This document shows, piece by piece, positions 35,168 through 44,411 of a stretch of DNA of 64,000 bases. Where the stretch lies: NCBI RefSeq assembly GCF_047824785.1, contig NZ_CP181167.1:3844001-3908000 (forward strand). Direction: 5' to 3'. A program made the position numbers and the translations under genes. The notes below the pieces were generated by a model, which saw only the letters and a list, made by a program, of their open reading frames with translations, had not been told where the DNA came from and made no database searches. The DNA is from Nitrobacter sp039808345 (GTDB lineage: Bacteria > Pseudomonadota > Alphaproteobacteria > Rhizobiales > Xanthobacteraceae). The stretch's first letter is position 1. The number at the start of each line of letters is the position of its first letter.

Positions 35168-36060
35168 TTGTGAATCAGCGTTCCCGTGCCCTGATTGGTG
35201 AAGAGCTCCAGCAGAACCGCGTGAGGGGTTTTCCCGTCGATGATGACGACGCCGCTGACGCCCTGTTCAAGCGCGTAAATGCAGGTTTCGACCTTCGGGA
35301 TCATGCCGCCCGAAATCGTCCCGTCGGCGATCAGCTTGCGCGCGTCGCTGATCGATAGCTCCGGAATGAGCTTCTTCGACTTGTCGAGCACGCCGGGAAC
35401 GTCGGTGAGAAGCAGGAGACGCTTGGCCTTCAACGCGCCGGCCACCGCGCCGGCGAAAATGTCGGCATTGACGTTGAACGTCTGGCCGCCTTTCGAGGTG
35501 GCCAGCGGCGCCAGAACCGGAATCAGTTCATGGCCGATCAACTGATTCAGCAGCGTCAGATCGACCTTTTCGGGCTCGCCGACAAAGCCGAGATCGACCA
35601 CCTTCTCGATGTTGGAATCGGGGTCCGCCAGCATCCGCGTGGCCTTCGCGGCGGAGACCATGTTGCCGTCCTTGCCGCAAAGTCCGACGGCCTTGCCCCC
35701 GGCCTCGTTGATGTAGCCGACCAGTTGCTTGTTGATCGAGCCGGCAAGCACCATCTCGACGATTTCGATGGTCGCGGCGTCGGTAATGCGCAGGCCGGCC
35801 GCGAACTCTGATTTGATCCCGAGCCGTTGCAGCATGGCGGCGATCTGGGGGCCCCCGCCATGCACCACGACCGGATTGATCGCGGTCTGCTCGAGCAGCA
35901 CGATGTCGCTGGCGAACTGGCGGGCGACGTTCTCCGAGCCCATGGCATGGCCGCCGTACTTGATGACGATGGTTTCCTCGTCATATCGCTGCATGTGCGG
36001 CAGCGCCTCTGACAGGATGCGCGCCTGATCGAGCGGGCTGATGCGGGAGTCATCGGGCAT
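35164..36060 (-). CDS. argB: acetylglutamate kinase
   Basis: Phosphorylates N-acetylglutamate in arginine synthesis. It has 298 residues. Motifs are VIKYGGHAMG, VVVHGGGPQIAAML (glutamate/ATP site), the GL.IT basic loop AAGLRITDAAT, and LLLLTDVPGVLDK. It is an amino-acid kinase of the arginine-sensitive hexameric length class. The next gene on the strand is the nucleotidase, coupled by ATGA. Confidence 0.97.
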   Translation of the reverse strand: MPDDSRISPLDQARILSEALPHMQRYDEETIVIKYGGHAMGSENVARQFASDIVLLEQTAINPVVVHGGGPQIAAMLQRLGIKSEFAAGLRITDAATIEIVEMVLAGSINKQLVGYINEAGGKAVGLCGKDGNMVSAAKATRMLADPDSNIEKVVDLGFVGEPEKVDLTLLNQLIGHELIPVLAPLATSKGGQTFNVNADIFAGAVAGALKAKRLLLLTDVPGVLDKSKKLIPELSISDARKLIADGTISGGMIPKVETCIYALEQGVSGVVIIDGKTPHAVLLELFTNQGTGTLIHK

Positions 36061-36107
36061 GAAGCTGGTCTCTCGAAGACGATCTCTAAACCGGAGGGAA
36101 AGCTGGT

Positions 36108-36215
36108 TCTAGAGCATTTTCCGGCGAAGTGGATACCGGTTCGCCGCAAGAAAATGCGACCAGACAATAATTTCTAGAGCATGGTCCGATTCAACTTGAA
36201 CGGATCATGCTCTAG
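36108..36215. repeat. dispersed palindromic repeats
   Basis: Two elements: tctagagcattttccggcg ... accggttcgccgcaagaaaatgc (about 36110-36155), and agagcatggtccgattcaac ... ttgaacggatcatgctct (about 36177-36213). They lie between argB and the DUF423 gene. Confidence 0.6.
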
Positions 36216-36250
36216 TCGATCCGCGGCAGGGCCGCAAAGCCGGCTTCGGA

Positions 36251-36649
36251 TCAGGACTGGCCGGAACGGGACGCCGCGCGAGGCAGGACCGCGGCGATCG
36301 CGAGCAACAACCAGCTCACGATCATCAGCGTTCCTCCGGTCGGAGCGGCTCTCGGGAAAAGGTGATGTTCGAGGAACTGACGCACCATCATGTCCGCGCC
36401 GAACAGGACCGCGCCCGTGACAAAGCCGCCGGCCGCCAGGAGGCCGATGCGCGGACGAATGATCTGCCGATCCGCCAGCAGCACCGCCAGCATCGCGGCG
36501 GGGGCGTGAAGCGACAGCATGGATGAAGCCGAGAGCGCAAGTCTGCCACCGTCCGCGGTGTGAGCGGCGACCGCCCCCAGGATGACGCCGGCGGCGCCCA
36601 TCAGCCCCGCCGCAATGACGATGATTCGAAACCAGCCGGGGTGCGTCAT
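36251..36649 (-). CDS. DUF423-family membrane protein
   Basis: A protein of 132 residues with four hydrophobic segments (IIVIAAGLMGAAGVILGAVAA; MLSLHAPAAMLAVLLA; IGLLAAGGFVTGAVLFGADM; LMIVSWLLLAIAAVL). The pattern GAxGVxLGAxAAH near the N-terminus and the final GGTLMIxSW motif match DUF423. The function is unknown. The start overlaps the engB stop by 4 bases. Confidence 0.8.
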   Translation of the reverse strand: MTHPGWFRIIVIAAGLMGAAGVILGAVAAHTADGGRLALSASSMLSLHAPAAMLAVLLADRQIIRPRIGLLAAGGFVTGAVLFGADMMVRQFLEHHLFPRAAPTGGTLMIVSWLLLAIAAVLPRAASRSGQS

Positions 36650-37299
36650 CGACGATGCTCTCCTATCAGGCGGGCCATGGCGGCGCGCAGTTCCGGGATT
36701 CCGTCGCCCACCCGTGACGAGGTCACCAGCACATCCGGAAACGCCGCGGGGTGGCTGGCAAGCTGCGTCCTGGTGGCATCGATACGTTCCGCCATTTCAG
36801 CAGCCTTGACCTCGTCGGCCTTGGTCAGCACGACCTGGTAGCTCACGGCGGATCGGTCGAGGGTGCCCAGAACAGTCTTGTCGATGTCCTTGATGCCGTG
36901 GCGCGCATCGATCAGGACATAAACGCGCGCAAGCGTCGCCCGGCCGAGCAGGAAATCGTGAATCAACGACGTCCATGACGCGATTCTGGCCTTCGGGGCC
37001 GACGCAAAGCCATAGCCCGGCATATCGACCAGCCGGACATCGGCGCCCTTCGGTCCCTCGAAGAAGATCAACTCCTGGGTTCGTCCCGGGGTGCGTGACG
37101 TGCGCGCCAGCGTGCCGCGGCCCGTCAGCGCGTTGATCAGGCTGGACTTGCCGACATTGGAGCGTCCGGCGAATGCGACCTCGAGGCCAGCCATCGGCGG
37201 CAACGTTTCGATCGACGGCGATGCCCAGATGAATTGCCAGTCCCCGGCGAACAGCCTCCGGCCCTGCTCGATCAGTTCCGCGTCAAGGCCGGTTGTCAT
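36646..37299 (-). CDS. engB: ribosome biogenesis GTP-binding protein EngB (YihA/YsxC)
   Basis: An essential-type GTPase for large-subunit assembly. From the ATG at 37299 it has 217 residues; GGGGAGG lies 9 bases upstream. G1 is GRSNVGKSS, G2 TPGRTQ, G3 DMPGYG, G4 TKADEV and G5 SS near SSRVGDG. The longer start (37395) adds a stretch with no family support. It follows yidC by 150 bases. Confidence 0.95.
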   Translation of the reverse strand: MTTGLDAELIEQGRRLFAGDWQFIWASPSIETLPPMAGLEVAFAGRSNVGKSSLINALTGRGTLARTSRTPGRTQELIFFEGPKGADVRLVDMPGYGFASAPKARIASWTSLIHDFLLGRATLARVYVLIDARHGIKDIDKTVLGTLDRSAVSYQVVLTKADEVKAAEMAERIDATRTQLASHPAAFPDVLVTSSRVGDGIPELRAAMARLIGEHRR

Positions 37300-37449
37300 A
37301 TGAAGAGGCCTCCCCGGCATGGCCGTCCGCATTCGCGGCAGGACTGGCCGATCGTTCGCGGAGCGGCTGGATTCGAGAACGTTCTCGCCGGGCATTGGAT
37401 GGCTTCGTCCGTCATGCTCCCCCGCAACGATCGCAAGGCGGAGCCCCGT

Positions 37450-39294
37450 CTATGTGGTCTTCGCCGGCTTGTCGGAGGATTTGCGGCGGAAGGTCGACTT
37501 CACGTTATCGAACAGCTCCACCTTCACGCCGTTGCGGCGCATGATGTAGCTCTGCTGAATCACCGACAACGTGTTGTTCCACGCCCAGTAGATCACAAGA
37601 CCGGCCGGGAAAGCCGCGAGCATGAAGGTGAAGATCACCGGCATCCAGTCGAAGATGATCTTCTGGGTGGGGTCCGGCGGCGTCGGGTTCAGCTTCATCT
37701 GGAACCACATCGTGATGCCCATGATGATCGGCCACGCGCCGATCGCCAGATAAGGCCCGATCAGCGGCACCACGGAGGGATCGTACGGCAGCAGTCCGAA
37801 CAAGTTGAAGATGTGGGTCGGATCGGGCGCCGACAGGTCCTTGATCCAGGCGAAGAAGGGCGCGTGACGCATTTCGATGGTCACGAACAGCACCTTGTAG
37901 AGCGAGAAGAACACGGGAATCTGCAGAAGCACCGGAAGACAGCCCGAGATCGGGTTGATCTTCTCCTTCTTGTAGATTTCCATCATCTCCTGCTGCAGCT
38001 TCATCCTGTCATCGGGATAGCGCTCCCTCAGCGCGTTGATCTGCGGCTGGATCGCCTTCATCTTCGCCATCGACGCGTAGGATTTGTTGGCAAGCGGGAA
38101 GAACACCAGCTTGATCAGCACGGTCACGACCAGAATGGAAACGCCGAAATTACCGAACACATGAAAGAAGAAGTCCAGCGCCAGGAACATCGGCTTAGTG
38201 ATGAAGTAGAACCAGCCCCAATCGATCAGCAGGTCGAAGTGGTTCAGGCCGAGCTGCTTGTTGTAACCGCCAAGCTCCGCCAATGGAAAATTGAGGCCGA
38301 CGACGCCGGCTTCCTTGGCGCCTGCGAAAAGCCGCGTGCTGACAGCCCCTGTGCCGCCGGCCGGGATCGTCCGCGCATCCTCCAGATAGTCGGTCTGGTA
38401 GGTCCTGACCGAACCCGCCTGATCGGACGAAAAGCGCGCCTGCAATCGCGCGCTGGTGTCGGGAAGCAGCGCCGCGGCCCAATATTTGTCGGTGATGCCA
38501 AGCCAGCCGTTGGTGACATTGAAGGTCACCGAGCCGGCTTCGTCGATATTCTTGTAGGAGTATTCCTGCAGCTTCTGATCGCCGAGATAGCCGATAAGGC
38601 CTTCGTGCAAAATATAGTAGCCCGAGATTTCGGGCGTGCCATGGCGCGAGATCAGCGCGAACGGGTACAGCGTCACCGGCGCGCTGCCGGTGTTTGTGAC
38701 CTCGTCTTTTATGGTGAACAGATACTGATCGTCCACCGTGACGATGCGACGGAACGTCAGCCCTTCGCCATTGTCGTATTTCAGCGTGACCGGGGTGGAC
38801 GGGGTCAGCGCGCCGGATCCTTCCTGTTGCCACAGGGTGCTCCGGTCCGGAACCCGGACGGTCGATCCGGTGCCCGGAACCCATCCGAACTCAGCGTAAT
38901 AAGGAGAGGCCGTGCCGGAGGGCGAGAACAGTTCGATCGCGGGAGAAGCGGGATCGACCGTCTCACGGTACTTGGCCAGCAGAAGGTCATCGATGCGCGC
39001 GCCGGTCAGCGAGATGCTTCCGCTGAGGCGCGGGGTATTGATCTGGACGCGCGGCTTGGACGCAATAGCGACATCACGGGCAACCACCGCCGATCCTGCG
39101 GCGGATTGACCGGGCGCTGCGGTATTCGGCGCAGCCTCGCCCTGTGACTTGCTCTGGGACTTGGCAAGCTCGCTTTGCGCCTGGTGCGCGGCGCGGTCCT
39201 TCTCCATCTGCGGGATGTTGTAGAAATACTGCCAGGCGATCAGCACGAGAGCCGACAGAACGATAGCGATGATGGTATTGCGGTTCTCAGACAT
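37450..39294 (-). CDS. yidC: membrane protein insertase YidC
   Basis: Inserts and folds inner-membrane proteins, with or without SecYEG. It has 614 residues. An N-terminal membrane anchor (IIAIVLSALVLIAWQYF), a large periplasmic beta domain (about 60-350) and the conserved C-terminal core with five membrane segments (GNFGVSILVVTVLIKLVFFPLANKSY; SGCLPVLLQIPVFFSLYKVLFV; WAWNNTLSVIQQSYIM) give the Gram-negative YidC layout. It is in the classic rpmH-rnpA-yidC order. Confidence 0.97.
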   Translation of the reverse strand: MSENRNTIIAIVLSALVLIAWQYFYNIPQMEKDRAAHQAQSELAKSQSKSQGEAAPNTAAPGQSAAGSAVVARDVAIASKPRVQINTPRLSGSISLTGARIDDLLLAKYRETVDPASPAIELFSPSGTASPYYAEFGWVPGTGSTVRVPDRSTLWQQEGSGALTPSTPVTLKYDNGEGLTFRRIVTVDDQYLFTIKDEVTNTGSAPVTLYPFALISRHGTPEISGYYILHEGLIGYLGDQKLQEYSYKNIDEAGSVTFNVTNGWLGITDKYWAAALLPDTSARLQARFSSDQAGSVRTYQTDYLEDARTIPAGGTGAVSTRLFAGAKEAGVVGLNFPLAELGGYNKQLGLNHFDLLIDWGWFYFITKPMFLALDFFFHVFGNFGVSILVVTVLIKLVFFPLANKSYASMAKMKAIQPQINALRERYPDDRMKLQQEMMEIYKKEKINPISGCLPVLLQIPVFFSLYKVLFVTIEMRHAPFFAWIKDLSAPDPTHIFNLFGLLPYDPSVVPLIGPYLAIGAWPIIMGITMWFQMKLNPTPPDPTQKIIFDWMPVIFTFMLAAFPAGLVIYWAWNNTLSVIQQSYIMRRNGVKVELFDNVKSTFRRKSSDKPAKTT

Positions 39295-39366
39295 CGTTCA
39301 GGGTCTCGTCACTCGGTTCGGGTTGCGGCTGGATGCACCGTTGATGCCGCCGATTTGACGCCGCAT

Positions 39367-39702
39367 TCATCCTGAATGCCGGCGGTCGAGACGCTGAAGC
39401 GCCGAACGCAAATCATCGAGCATCACTGCGAAACGGCGGTTCAGCGCGGCACGGCGGCCGATTATCACATAATCGCTGTGCGGTCGCATGGATACGGCAT
39501 CCACGTGCTTCACCAATTCGCGAAGTCTGCGGCGGATGCGATTTCTTTCGGGCGCGGAACCATTTTTCTTGGTCACCGTGAAGCCGACCCGGATCGGACC
39601 GCCATCGTGGCGGCAACGATTCTGCATCACGAAGGCAGGTGTGCTTACGCGCGGCCCATGGGCAGCGGCGAGGAAGTCCGCCCGCTGCCTCAACCGGTCC
39701 AT
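39367..39702 (-). CDS. rnpA: ribonuclease P protein component
   Basis: The protein subunit of RNase P. It has 111 residues. The N-terminal MDRLRQRADFLAA and the conserved RNA-binding motif (RNRIRRRLRELVK) are clear, with VGFTVTKKNGSAPERN before it. The start at 39702 gives the usual length. It lies 22 bases after the rpmH stop. Confidence 0.93.
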   Translation of the reverse strand: MDRLRQRADFLAAAHGPRVSTPAFVMQNRCRHDGGPIRVGFTVTKKNGSAPERNRIRRRLRELVKHVDAVSMRPHSDYVIIGRRAALNRRFAVMLDDLRSALQRLDRRHSG

Positions 39703-39724
39703 GATGATTCCCGGTACGATCCGC

Positions 39725-39859
39725 TCAGGCGCTCAGGCGCTTGCGGCCCCGCGCGCGCCGCGCGGCGAGAACCTTCCGGCCGCCGGTCGTCGCGAGGCGG
39801 GCACGAAAGCCATGACGCCGCTTGCGTACCAATTTACTGGGTTGATAAGTCCGTTTCAC
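39725..39859 (-). CDS. rpmH: ribosomal protein L34
   Basis: A short gene of 44 residues starting at a GTG (39859): it begins (M)KRTYQPSKLVRKRRHGFRAR and ends GRKRLSA, the full L34 sequence pattern with the R-K-R-R-H-G-F-R-A-R core. GGAG precedes the GTG. It is the first gene before rnpA and yidC. Confidence 0.95.
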   Translation of the reverse strand: MKRTYQPSKLVRKRRHGFRARLATTGGRKVLAARRARGRKRLSA

Positions 39860-40194
39860 GGGAGTCTCCGCTGACCGGGCGCGTCGCCTGATGTTGAGGT
39901 TAAGTCCGGCAATGCCGCCCGAACCGAGCCGTTTTCGGCCCGGACAAGCCGCCCCGGCTGAAACCGGGCCGTCACGGACAATTGGCGCGGCTTATACGGG
40001 AGCGGCCTCTTTTCGTCAATCTTGCCCTGTATCGTTTCGAGATCCCATCAAACTGGCCAACCTGTCGCGCCGACCTATATTACACGGGTGTTCAGGAAGC
40101 GTTTCCTGAGGCCCCCGTCGTCCGTTTCAGGAGCGCGGATCACGGTCAGTTTGCCGCAGGGCTCGCAGAGGACTTACCTGAAGAGGACTTGCCC
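39860..40194. other. divergent promoter region, no gene seen
   Basis: About 335 bases between the rpmH and histidine kinase starts, presumably carrying both promoters. An open frame extends left from the kinase to 39982 but lacks coding character and a ribosome-binding site. No dnaA boxes or repeats were noticed. Confidence 0.4.
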
Positions 40195-41673
40195 GTGCCA
40201 CAGGCGATCGAACAGCTCCGGATTCAAGCCGCGCGGCTGTCGTTGCGCGGCCGGCTCGGCCTGTCCGGCAAGCTCCTGCTGCTGACGATCCCGCTGGTCA
40301 TGATCGCTGAAGTCCTGATCTACGTCCCGTCGATCGCCAACTTCCGGGTGAACCGGCTCAATGATCGGCTGGCGGCGGCGAACACAGCCGCGCTGGTGCT
40401 CGACGCCGCGCCGTCGGGCATGGTGCCCGATTCGCTCGCGCGACAGATTCTCGGCAGCATCGGCGCGCGGGCGGTCGCCATCAAGATGGGCCAGCAGCGA
40501 CGGCTGCTCGCGAGCGCGGACCTGCCGGCGGCGATCGACCATGACATCGACATGCGCACCATGACGCCGTGGTCGGCCATTGTCGGCTCATTCGAAACCA
40601 TGCTGGAAAGCGGCAACCAGGCGATCCGCATCATCGGACCCGGGCCACGCGGCGCGCAGTTCATCGAAGTCGTCACCGACGAGGAGCCGCTGCGCCAATC
40701 GATGTACCGCTTTTCACGCAACCTGTTGCTGGTCTCGCTGGCGATAGCTGTTCTGACGGCGGCACTGGTCTATCTGGCGCTGCACTATCTGTTCGTCCGC
40801 CCTATGCGGCGCCTGACCGCCAACCTCGTGGGCTTTCACCAGAACCCCGAGAGCCCGGCGCGGATCATCGTGCCGTCGCAGCGCGGCGACGAAATCGGCG
40901 TTGCCGAGCGTGAACTCTCCGACATGCAGCGCGACCTCGTATCCATGCTGCATCAGAAGAGCCGGCTGGCCGCGCTCGGCCTCGCCGTTTCCAAGATCAA
41001 TCACGACCTTCGCAATCTGCTGGCGTCCTCCCAGTTGCTCTCCGACCAGTTGGCCAGCGTGCCAGATCCCCGCGTGCAGCGGTTCGCGCCAAAGCTGATG
41101 CGCTCGCTGGAACGCGCCATCGCGTTCTGCCAGTCCACGCTGTCTTATGGACGGGCGCAGGAGGCCGCCCCCGACCGGCGCCTGATGGCGATCGAACCGG
41201 TCGTCAACGAGGTGCGGGAATCGGCGGGGCTGACGCCGGACGGCTCCATCACCTGGATCAATGCGATCGAGCGCGGCCTCACGATTGATGCGGATCCGGA
41301 TCAACTGTTCCGCATTCTGCTAAATCTGGTGCGCAACGCCGCGCAGGCTCTGGAGAGCCAGCCGCGAAACGACGCGGCGACCCGGCAAATCCGGGTCGCC
41401 GGCCGCCGCGAAGGCGCGGTGTCGATTATCGAGGTTTCCGACACCGGACCGGGCGTCCCGCAACAGGCGCGCGACCACCTGTTCGAGGCCTTCCAGGGTT
41501 CAGCACGCCCGGGCGGCAGCGGGCTGGGCCTTGCGATCGCGGCGGAACTGGTACGTGCGCACGGCGGCGACATCCACCTGGTGGAAGGCACCATAGGCGC
41601 CACGTTCCGGATAACGATCCCGGACCGCCCGGTGGAACTGCAAACGATCCGTAACGAACGCGTGCGAGCCTGA
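40195..41673 (+). CDS. membrane histidine kinase (orphan)
   Basis: A protein of 492 residues from a GTG at 40195 with GAGG 9 bases upstream. Two membrane segments (about 22-46 and 174-197) flank a periplasmic sensor domain. The HAMP linker (198-250) leads to HisKA with His270 (VSKINHDLRNLLA). The HATPase has N box (LLNLVRNAAQAL), G1 (SDTGPGVP) and G2 (GGSGLGLAIAAEL). No response regulator is adjacent, so its partner lies elsewhere. It ends 239 bases before tRNA-Arg and the accessory island. Confidence 0.9.
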   Translation: MPQAIEQLRIQAARLSLRGRLGLSGKLLLLTIPLVMIAEVLIYVPSIANFRVNRLNDRLAAANTAALVLDAAPSGMVPDSLARQILGSIGARAVAIKMGQQRRLLASADLPAAIDHDIDMRTMTPWSAIVGSFETMLESGNQAIRIIGPGPRGAQFIEVVTDEEPLRQSMYRFSRNLLLVSLAIAVLTAALVYLALHYLFVRPMRRLTANLVGFHQNPESPARIIVPSQRGDEIGVAERELSDMQRDLVSMLHQKSRLAALGLAVSKINHDLRNLLASSQLLSDQLASVPDPRVQRFAPKLMRSLERAIAFCQSTLSYGRAQEAAPDRRLMAIEPVVNEVRESAGLTPDGSITWINAIERGLTIDADPDQLFRILLNLVRNAAQALESQPRNDAATRQIRVAGRREGAVSIIEVSDTGPGVPQQARDHLFEAFQGSARPGGSGLGLAIAAELVRAHGGDIHLVEGTIGATFRITIPDRPVELQTIRNERVRA

Positions 41674-41912
41674 CCGATTTCAGGATCGCCGCGACCCCTT
41701 ATCACCCGGATTTCAGTTGTTCTGCCGCAAGGTTGACGAACATGCGCGTGCCGCGCCGCTCTCTCCCCGATCGCTATGGGATTTCCTGTCATCCGCCGTT
41801 GGTAGCGCCGCGCCGCTTGCAAAGCCGCCCGGGAGCCGTTAGCAATGGCCCGCTTCGGAACGCCTGTTCCGAAATGCAGCGATTTTGATTTCCGCGATTT
41901 CCGCCGACAAAC

Positions 41913-41989
41913 GCGCCCGTAGCTCAGCTGGATAGAGCACCAGACTACGAATCTGGGGGTCAGGAGTTCGAATCTCTTCGGGCGCGCCA
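41913..41989 (+). tRNA. tRNA-Arg (anticodon ACG)
   Basis: Acceptor arms GCGCCCG (41913-41919) and CGGGCGC (41979-41985), discriminator G, encoded CCA at 41987-41989. The anticodon arm CCAGA-CTACGAA-TCTGG gives ACG at 41947-41949, and the T-arm has GTTCGAAT. The 3' half is overlapped on the opposite strand by the end of the serine recombinase gene, marking it as the island attachment site. The gene itself looks complete. Confidence 0.96.
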
Positions 41990-43615
41990 TTTACGAACAA
42001 AACTGGGCACTCCTGCCGGAGTTGCCCCATTCCCCATCACAAGCCGCTCTAGAACGTCCCGCCGCCCGTGAATGCGGATTTCCGTGTCGTCGACTTCGAC
42101 CTGATCGATGACGGAGCGCAGATAGGCACGGCGGAACGGGATCGCGCCGTTTGCGACGTTCTCGCGCATAATGGTGGCGAAGGCGCTGATTTTCTCTTCG
42201 GTGATTCTGGTCTCGGGCTGAAGCTCGGCGAAGGCGCGGTCCTTGGCGGCCTTTGCCTGGTCGCGTTCAGTCTTGAGCGATACGAGCCGGTCTTTCAGCG
42301 TCGGGTCGGTCGCGTCGGCGATGCCGTTCTCGATGGCTTCATAGAGCCGTGACAGGCGGCTTTCGCACTCTGCCACCTTGTTCTGCAGAGCCGTGAGTCG
42401 CTGCGCATGGTCTTCGCTGCGTGAGGCCTGCCGGGCCATCAACCCGCCGAGAATGGCACGGACCCTTTCGGGCGTGAATAGCGATGCGTTGAGCTGGTCA
42501 GTGACGATTTGGTCTAGCTTGTCCATAGGGATGGAGCGCCCCGGGCAGGCAGACTTGCCCTGCTGAGCGCAGGTGGCGCAGGTGTAATAGCGGTAGCGAC
42601 CGGACTTGCCGGTGCGCAGGGTCATGCCGCCGCCGCAGCTGGCGCAGGTCGCAAGGCCCGTCAGGAGAATGGGTCCGGTGACGACACGCGGCGGTGTTTG
42701 TTTCGGGTTGCGGGATTTCAGACGGGCCTGCACGGCATCGAACAGGGCGGCGTTGATGATGGGGTCGACAGCGACCATGATCTGGTCGGCTTCAGGCTTG
42801 TCTTCCTTTGTCTTCCAGACCTTGCGGTTAAAGCGATACTCGCCCTTGTAGGTCGGGCTGGTCAGGAGGGCGTGGAGCGGGCCGATACCCCACCGCGCGC
42901 CGCGCCGGGTCCGGTAGCCCCGTTCGTTCAGGTAGCAGGCAAGGGCTTTCACGCCGAGGGGGCCGCTCGTGCCATTGCCTTCGTGGACAAGGCGGAACAT
43001 GAGCCGCACCACCTCAGCTTCGACGGCATCGATGGCGAGGCGCTTCTTGGTTTTTGCTCCCCGCTGCTCCGCAGCCACAATGGCGTATCCATAAGGCGCG
43101 GCAGCGCCATTCCAGAAGCCCTGCCGGGCGTTCTCCTGCATGGCACGGAGAACGTGCTTTGCGTTTTCCTTGGACTGGTACTCGTCAAACAGGGCGAAGA
43201 CCTGCCGGACCATGACGCTCATCGGGTCATCGCCGAGGTCTTGGGTGATGCTGACGAGCTTGACGCCATTCTTACGCAGGCGCCGGACATGATATTCCAG
43301 CGCGAAATGGTCGCGCGCAAAGCGGCTGAACGAATGGACAATAACGACGTCAAAGGGGGAATCGCCGCCCGCCGCAAGGTCGAGCAGTCGTTGCAGCTCG
43401 GGACGGCGGTCGTCGGTCCCGCTTAGACCGGCATCGACAAACTCAATGACGACCTGCCAGCCTCGCGCCTTGCAGAATTCTTGTGCCTGCCGCCGCTGAT
43501 CCGGGATGGAGAGGTCATTTTCGGCCTGGCGGCCGGTCGAGACGCGCAAATAAAGGGCCGCGCGCAGACTGTCAGTGTTCTTCGCGTCCAGATTCGTGCG
43601 GCCCAGAAGCTTCAT
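41960..43615 (-). CDS. large serine recombinase (integrase)
   Basis: A protein of 551 residues. The catalytic resolvase domain is at about 17-160 with catalytic Ser26 (ALYLRVSTGRQAENDLS) and VHSFSRFARDHFALEYH. The recombinase domain is at about 180-290 (AAPYGYAIVA, LLTSPTYKGEYRFNRK). The zinc beta-ribbon is at about 320-365 (CASCGGGMTLR ... YYTCATCAQQGKSACPGR), and a coiled-coil tail region has KVAECESRLSRLYEAI. The last ten or so codons (WRARRDSNS) are the antisense of the tRNA-Arg 3' half, so the gene end and the attachment site coincide. It probably drove island integration. Confidence 0.93.
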   Translation of the reverse strand: MKLLGRTNLDAKNTDSLRAALYLRVSTGRQAENDLSIPDQRRQAQEFCKARGWQVVIEFVDAGLSGTDDRRPELQRLLDLAAGGDSPFDVVIVHSFSRFARDHFALEYHVRRLRKNGVKLVSITQDLGDDPMSVMVRQVFALFDEYQSKENAKHVLRAMQENARQGFWNGAAAPYGYAIVAAEQRGAKTKKRLAIDAVEAEVVRLMFRLVHEGNGTSGPLGVKALACYLNERGYRTRRGARWGIGPLHALLTSPTYKGEYRFNRKVWKTKEDKPEADQIMVAVDPIINAALFDAVQARLKSRNPKQTPPRVVTGPILLTGLATCASCGGGMTLRTGKSGRYRYYTCATCAQQGKSACPGRSIPMDKLDQIVTDQLNASLFTPERVRAILGGLMARQASRSEDHAQRLTALQNKVAECESRLSRLYEAIENGIADATDPTLKDRLVSLKTERDQAKAAKDRAFAELQPETRITEEKISAFATIMRENVANGAIPFRRAYLRSVIDQVEVDDTEIRIHGRRDVLERLVMGNGATPAGVPSFVRKWRARRDSNS

Positions 43616-43875
43616 GACGGCGCCCCCACATTTTCCAGCACCATCGCAGCTGTTTGGGGCCGTTTCGAGTCATCATGCTTGCTGGGGTTTGTTTCCAGCA
43701 GGCGCAGTATCTGCGGCATCAGGAATGCTTCGATGGCATCCAGTTCTTCGGCAGTGACGGGCAGATGCTCAAGGTCTTTGCAGACAACAGCAGGACGCGT
43801 GCCGTCACTGCCGCCGGCCTTCTGGTCGGCAACAGGGCGCAGCAGCTCGCGATGGCTGGACTGGCGTCCGCGCAT
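43612..43875 (-). CDS. small protein coupled to the recombinase
   Basis: About 87 residues if started at the ATG at 43875. The second half is a clear helical protein (PVTAEELDAIEAFLMPQILRL and SKRPQTAAMVLENVGA). It overlaps the recombinase start by 4 bases (ATGA), as expected for an accessory gene of the integrase. The frame continues upstream into IS21 sequence, so its true N-terminus may have been removed by the insertion at about 43956. No function is recognised; it could be an excision or regulatory partner. Confidence 0.45.
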   Translation of the reverse strand: MRGRQSSHRELLRPVADQKAGGSDGTRPAVVCKDLEHLPVTAEELDAIEAFLMPQILRLLETNPSKHDDSKRPQTAAMVLENVGAPS

Positions 43876-43955
43876 CTCCGCGTCCTCGGGAAAGGGTTGG
43901 GGTGGAACATCACGATGGCGGCCTATGCTTGGCCGTGGCCCGTTTGAGCTTGTGG

Positions 43956-44410
43956 TGTTGATTTCCACTGAGAGTTGACCCGGGATTTCCACCGAGAAGT
44001 GACCCGCCTTGATGATGTGTTCTGGGTCAGGTTGTCGTCAAGTTGCGCGCTTTCTCCTTTGCGGGTTTTGGCGGTTTCGCGGAACTGGTCTTGAAGCGGA
44101 AGCTGTCGTTTCCTGTCTCGACGATGTGGCATCGGTGGGTGAGCCGGTCGAGGAGAGCGGCGGTCATCTTGGCGTCGCCGAAGACGCTGGCCCATTCGCC
44201 GAAGCTCAGATTGGTCGTGATGACCACGCTCGTCCGCTCGTAGAGCTTGCTCAGCAGGTGGAAGAGCAAGGCGCCGCCCGAGGCGCTGAACGGCAGGTAG
44301 CCGAGTTCGTCCAGGATGACGAGATCGGAGTGGCAGAGGCGCGCTGCGATCTGCCCGGCCTTGCCCTGAAGCTTCTCCTGTTCGAGGGCGTTGACGAGCT
44401 CGATGGTGGA
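43956..44410. mobile_element. IS21-family element, right-end remnant
   Basis: It starts with TGTTGATTTCCACTGAGAG followed by the related repeat gggatttccaccgagaag, the multiple terminal-repeat style of IS21 elements. It contains only the 3' part of an istB gene on the minus strand and is cut at about 44410, where another IS21 element begins. Confidence 0.7.
44027..44410 (-). pseudogene. istB: istB remnant (IS21 helper ATPase, C-terminal part)
   Basis: The C-terminal half of IstB: ELVNALEQEKLQGKAGQ, the Walker B DLVILDELGYLPF, ERTSVVITTNLSFGEWASVF and ALLDRLTHRCHIVETGNDSF. The N-terminal half with the Walker A motif is missing. It is similar to, but clearly distinct from, the intact copy at 45689-46552, so it comes from a different IS21 element. 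Confidence 0.8.
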
Positions 44411-44411
44411 G

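Noticed and set aside
41301..41990. Minus-strand ORF beginning MARPKRFELLTPRF over the tRNA-Arg and the histidine kinase end
   Set aside because: The start is the antisense of the tRNA, a well-known false ORF pattern, and the rest is the opposite strand of the kinase gene.
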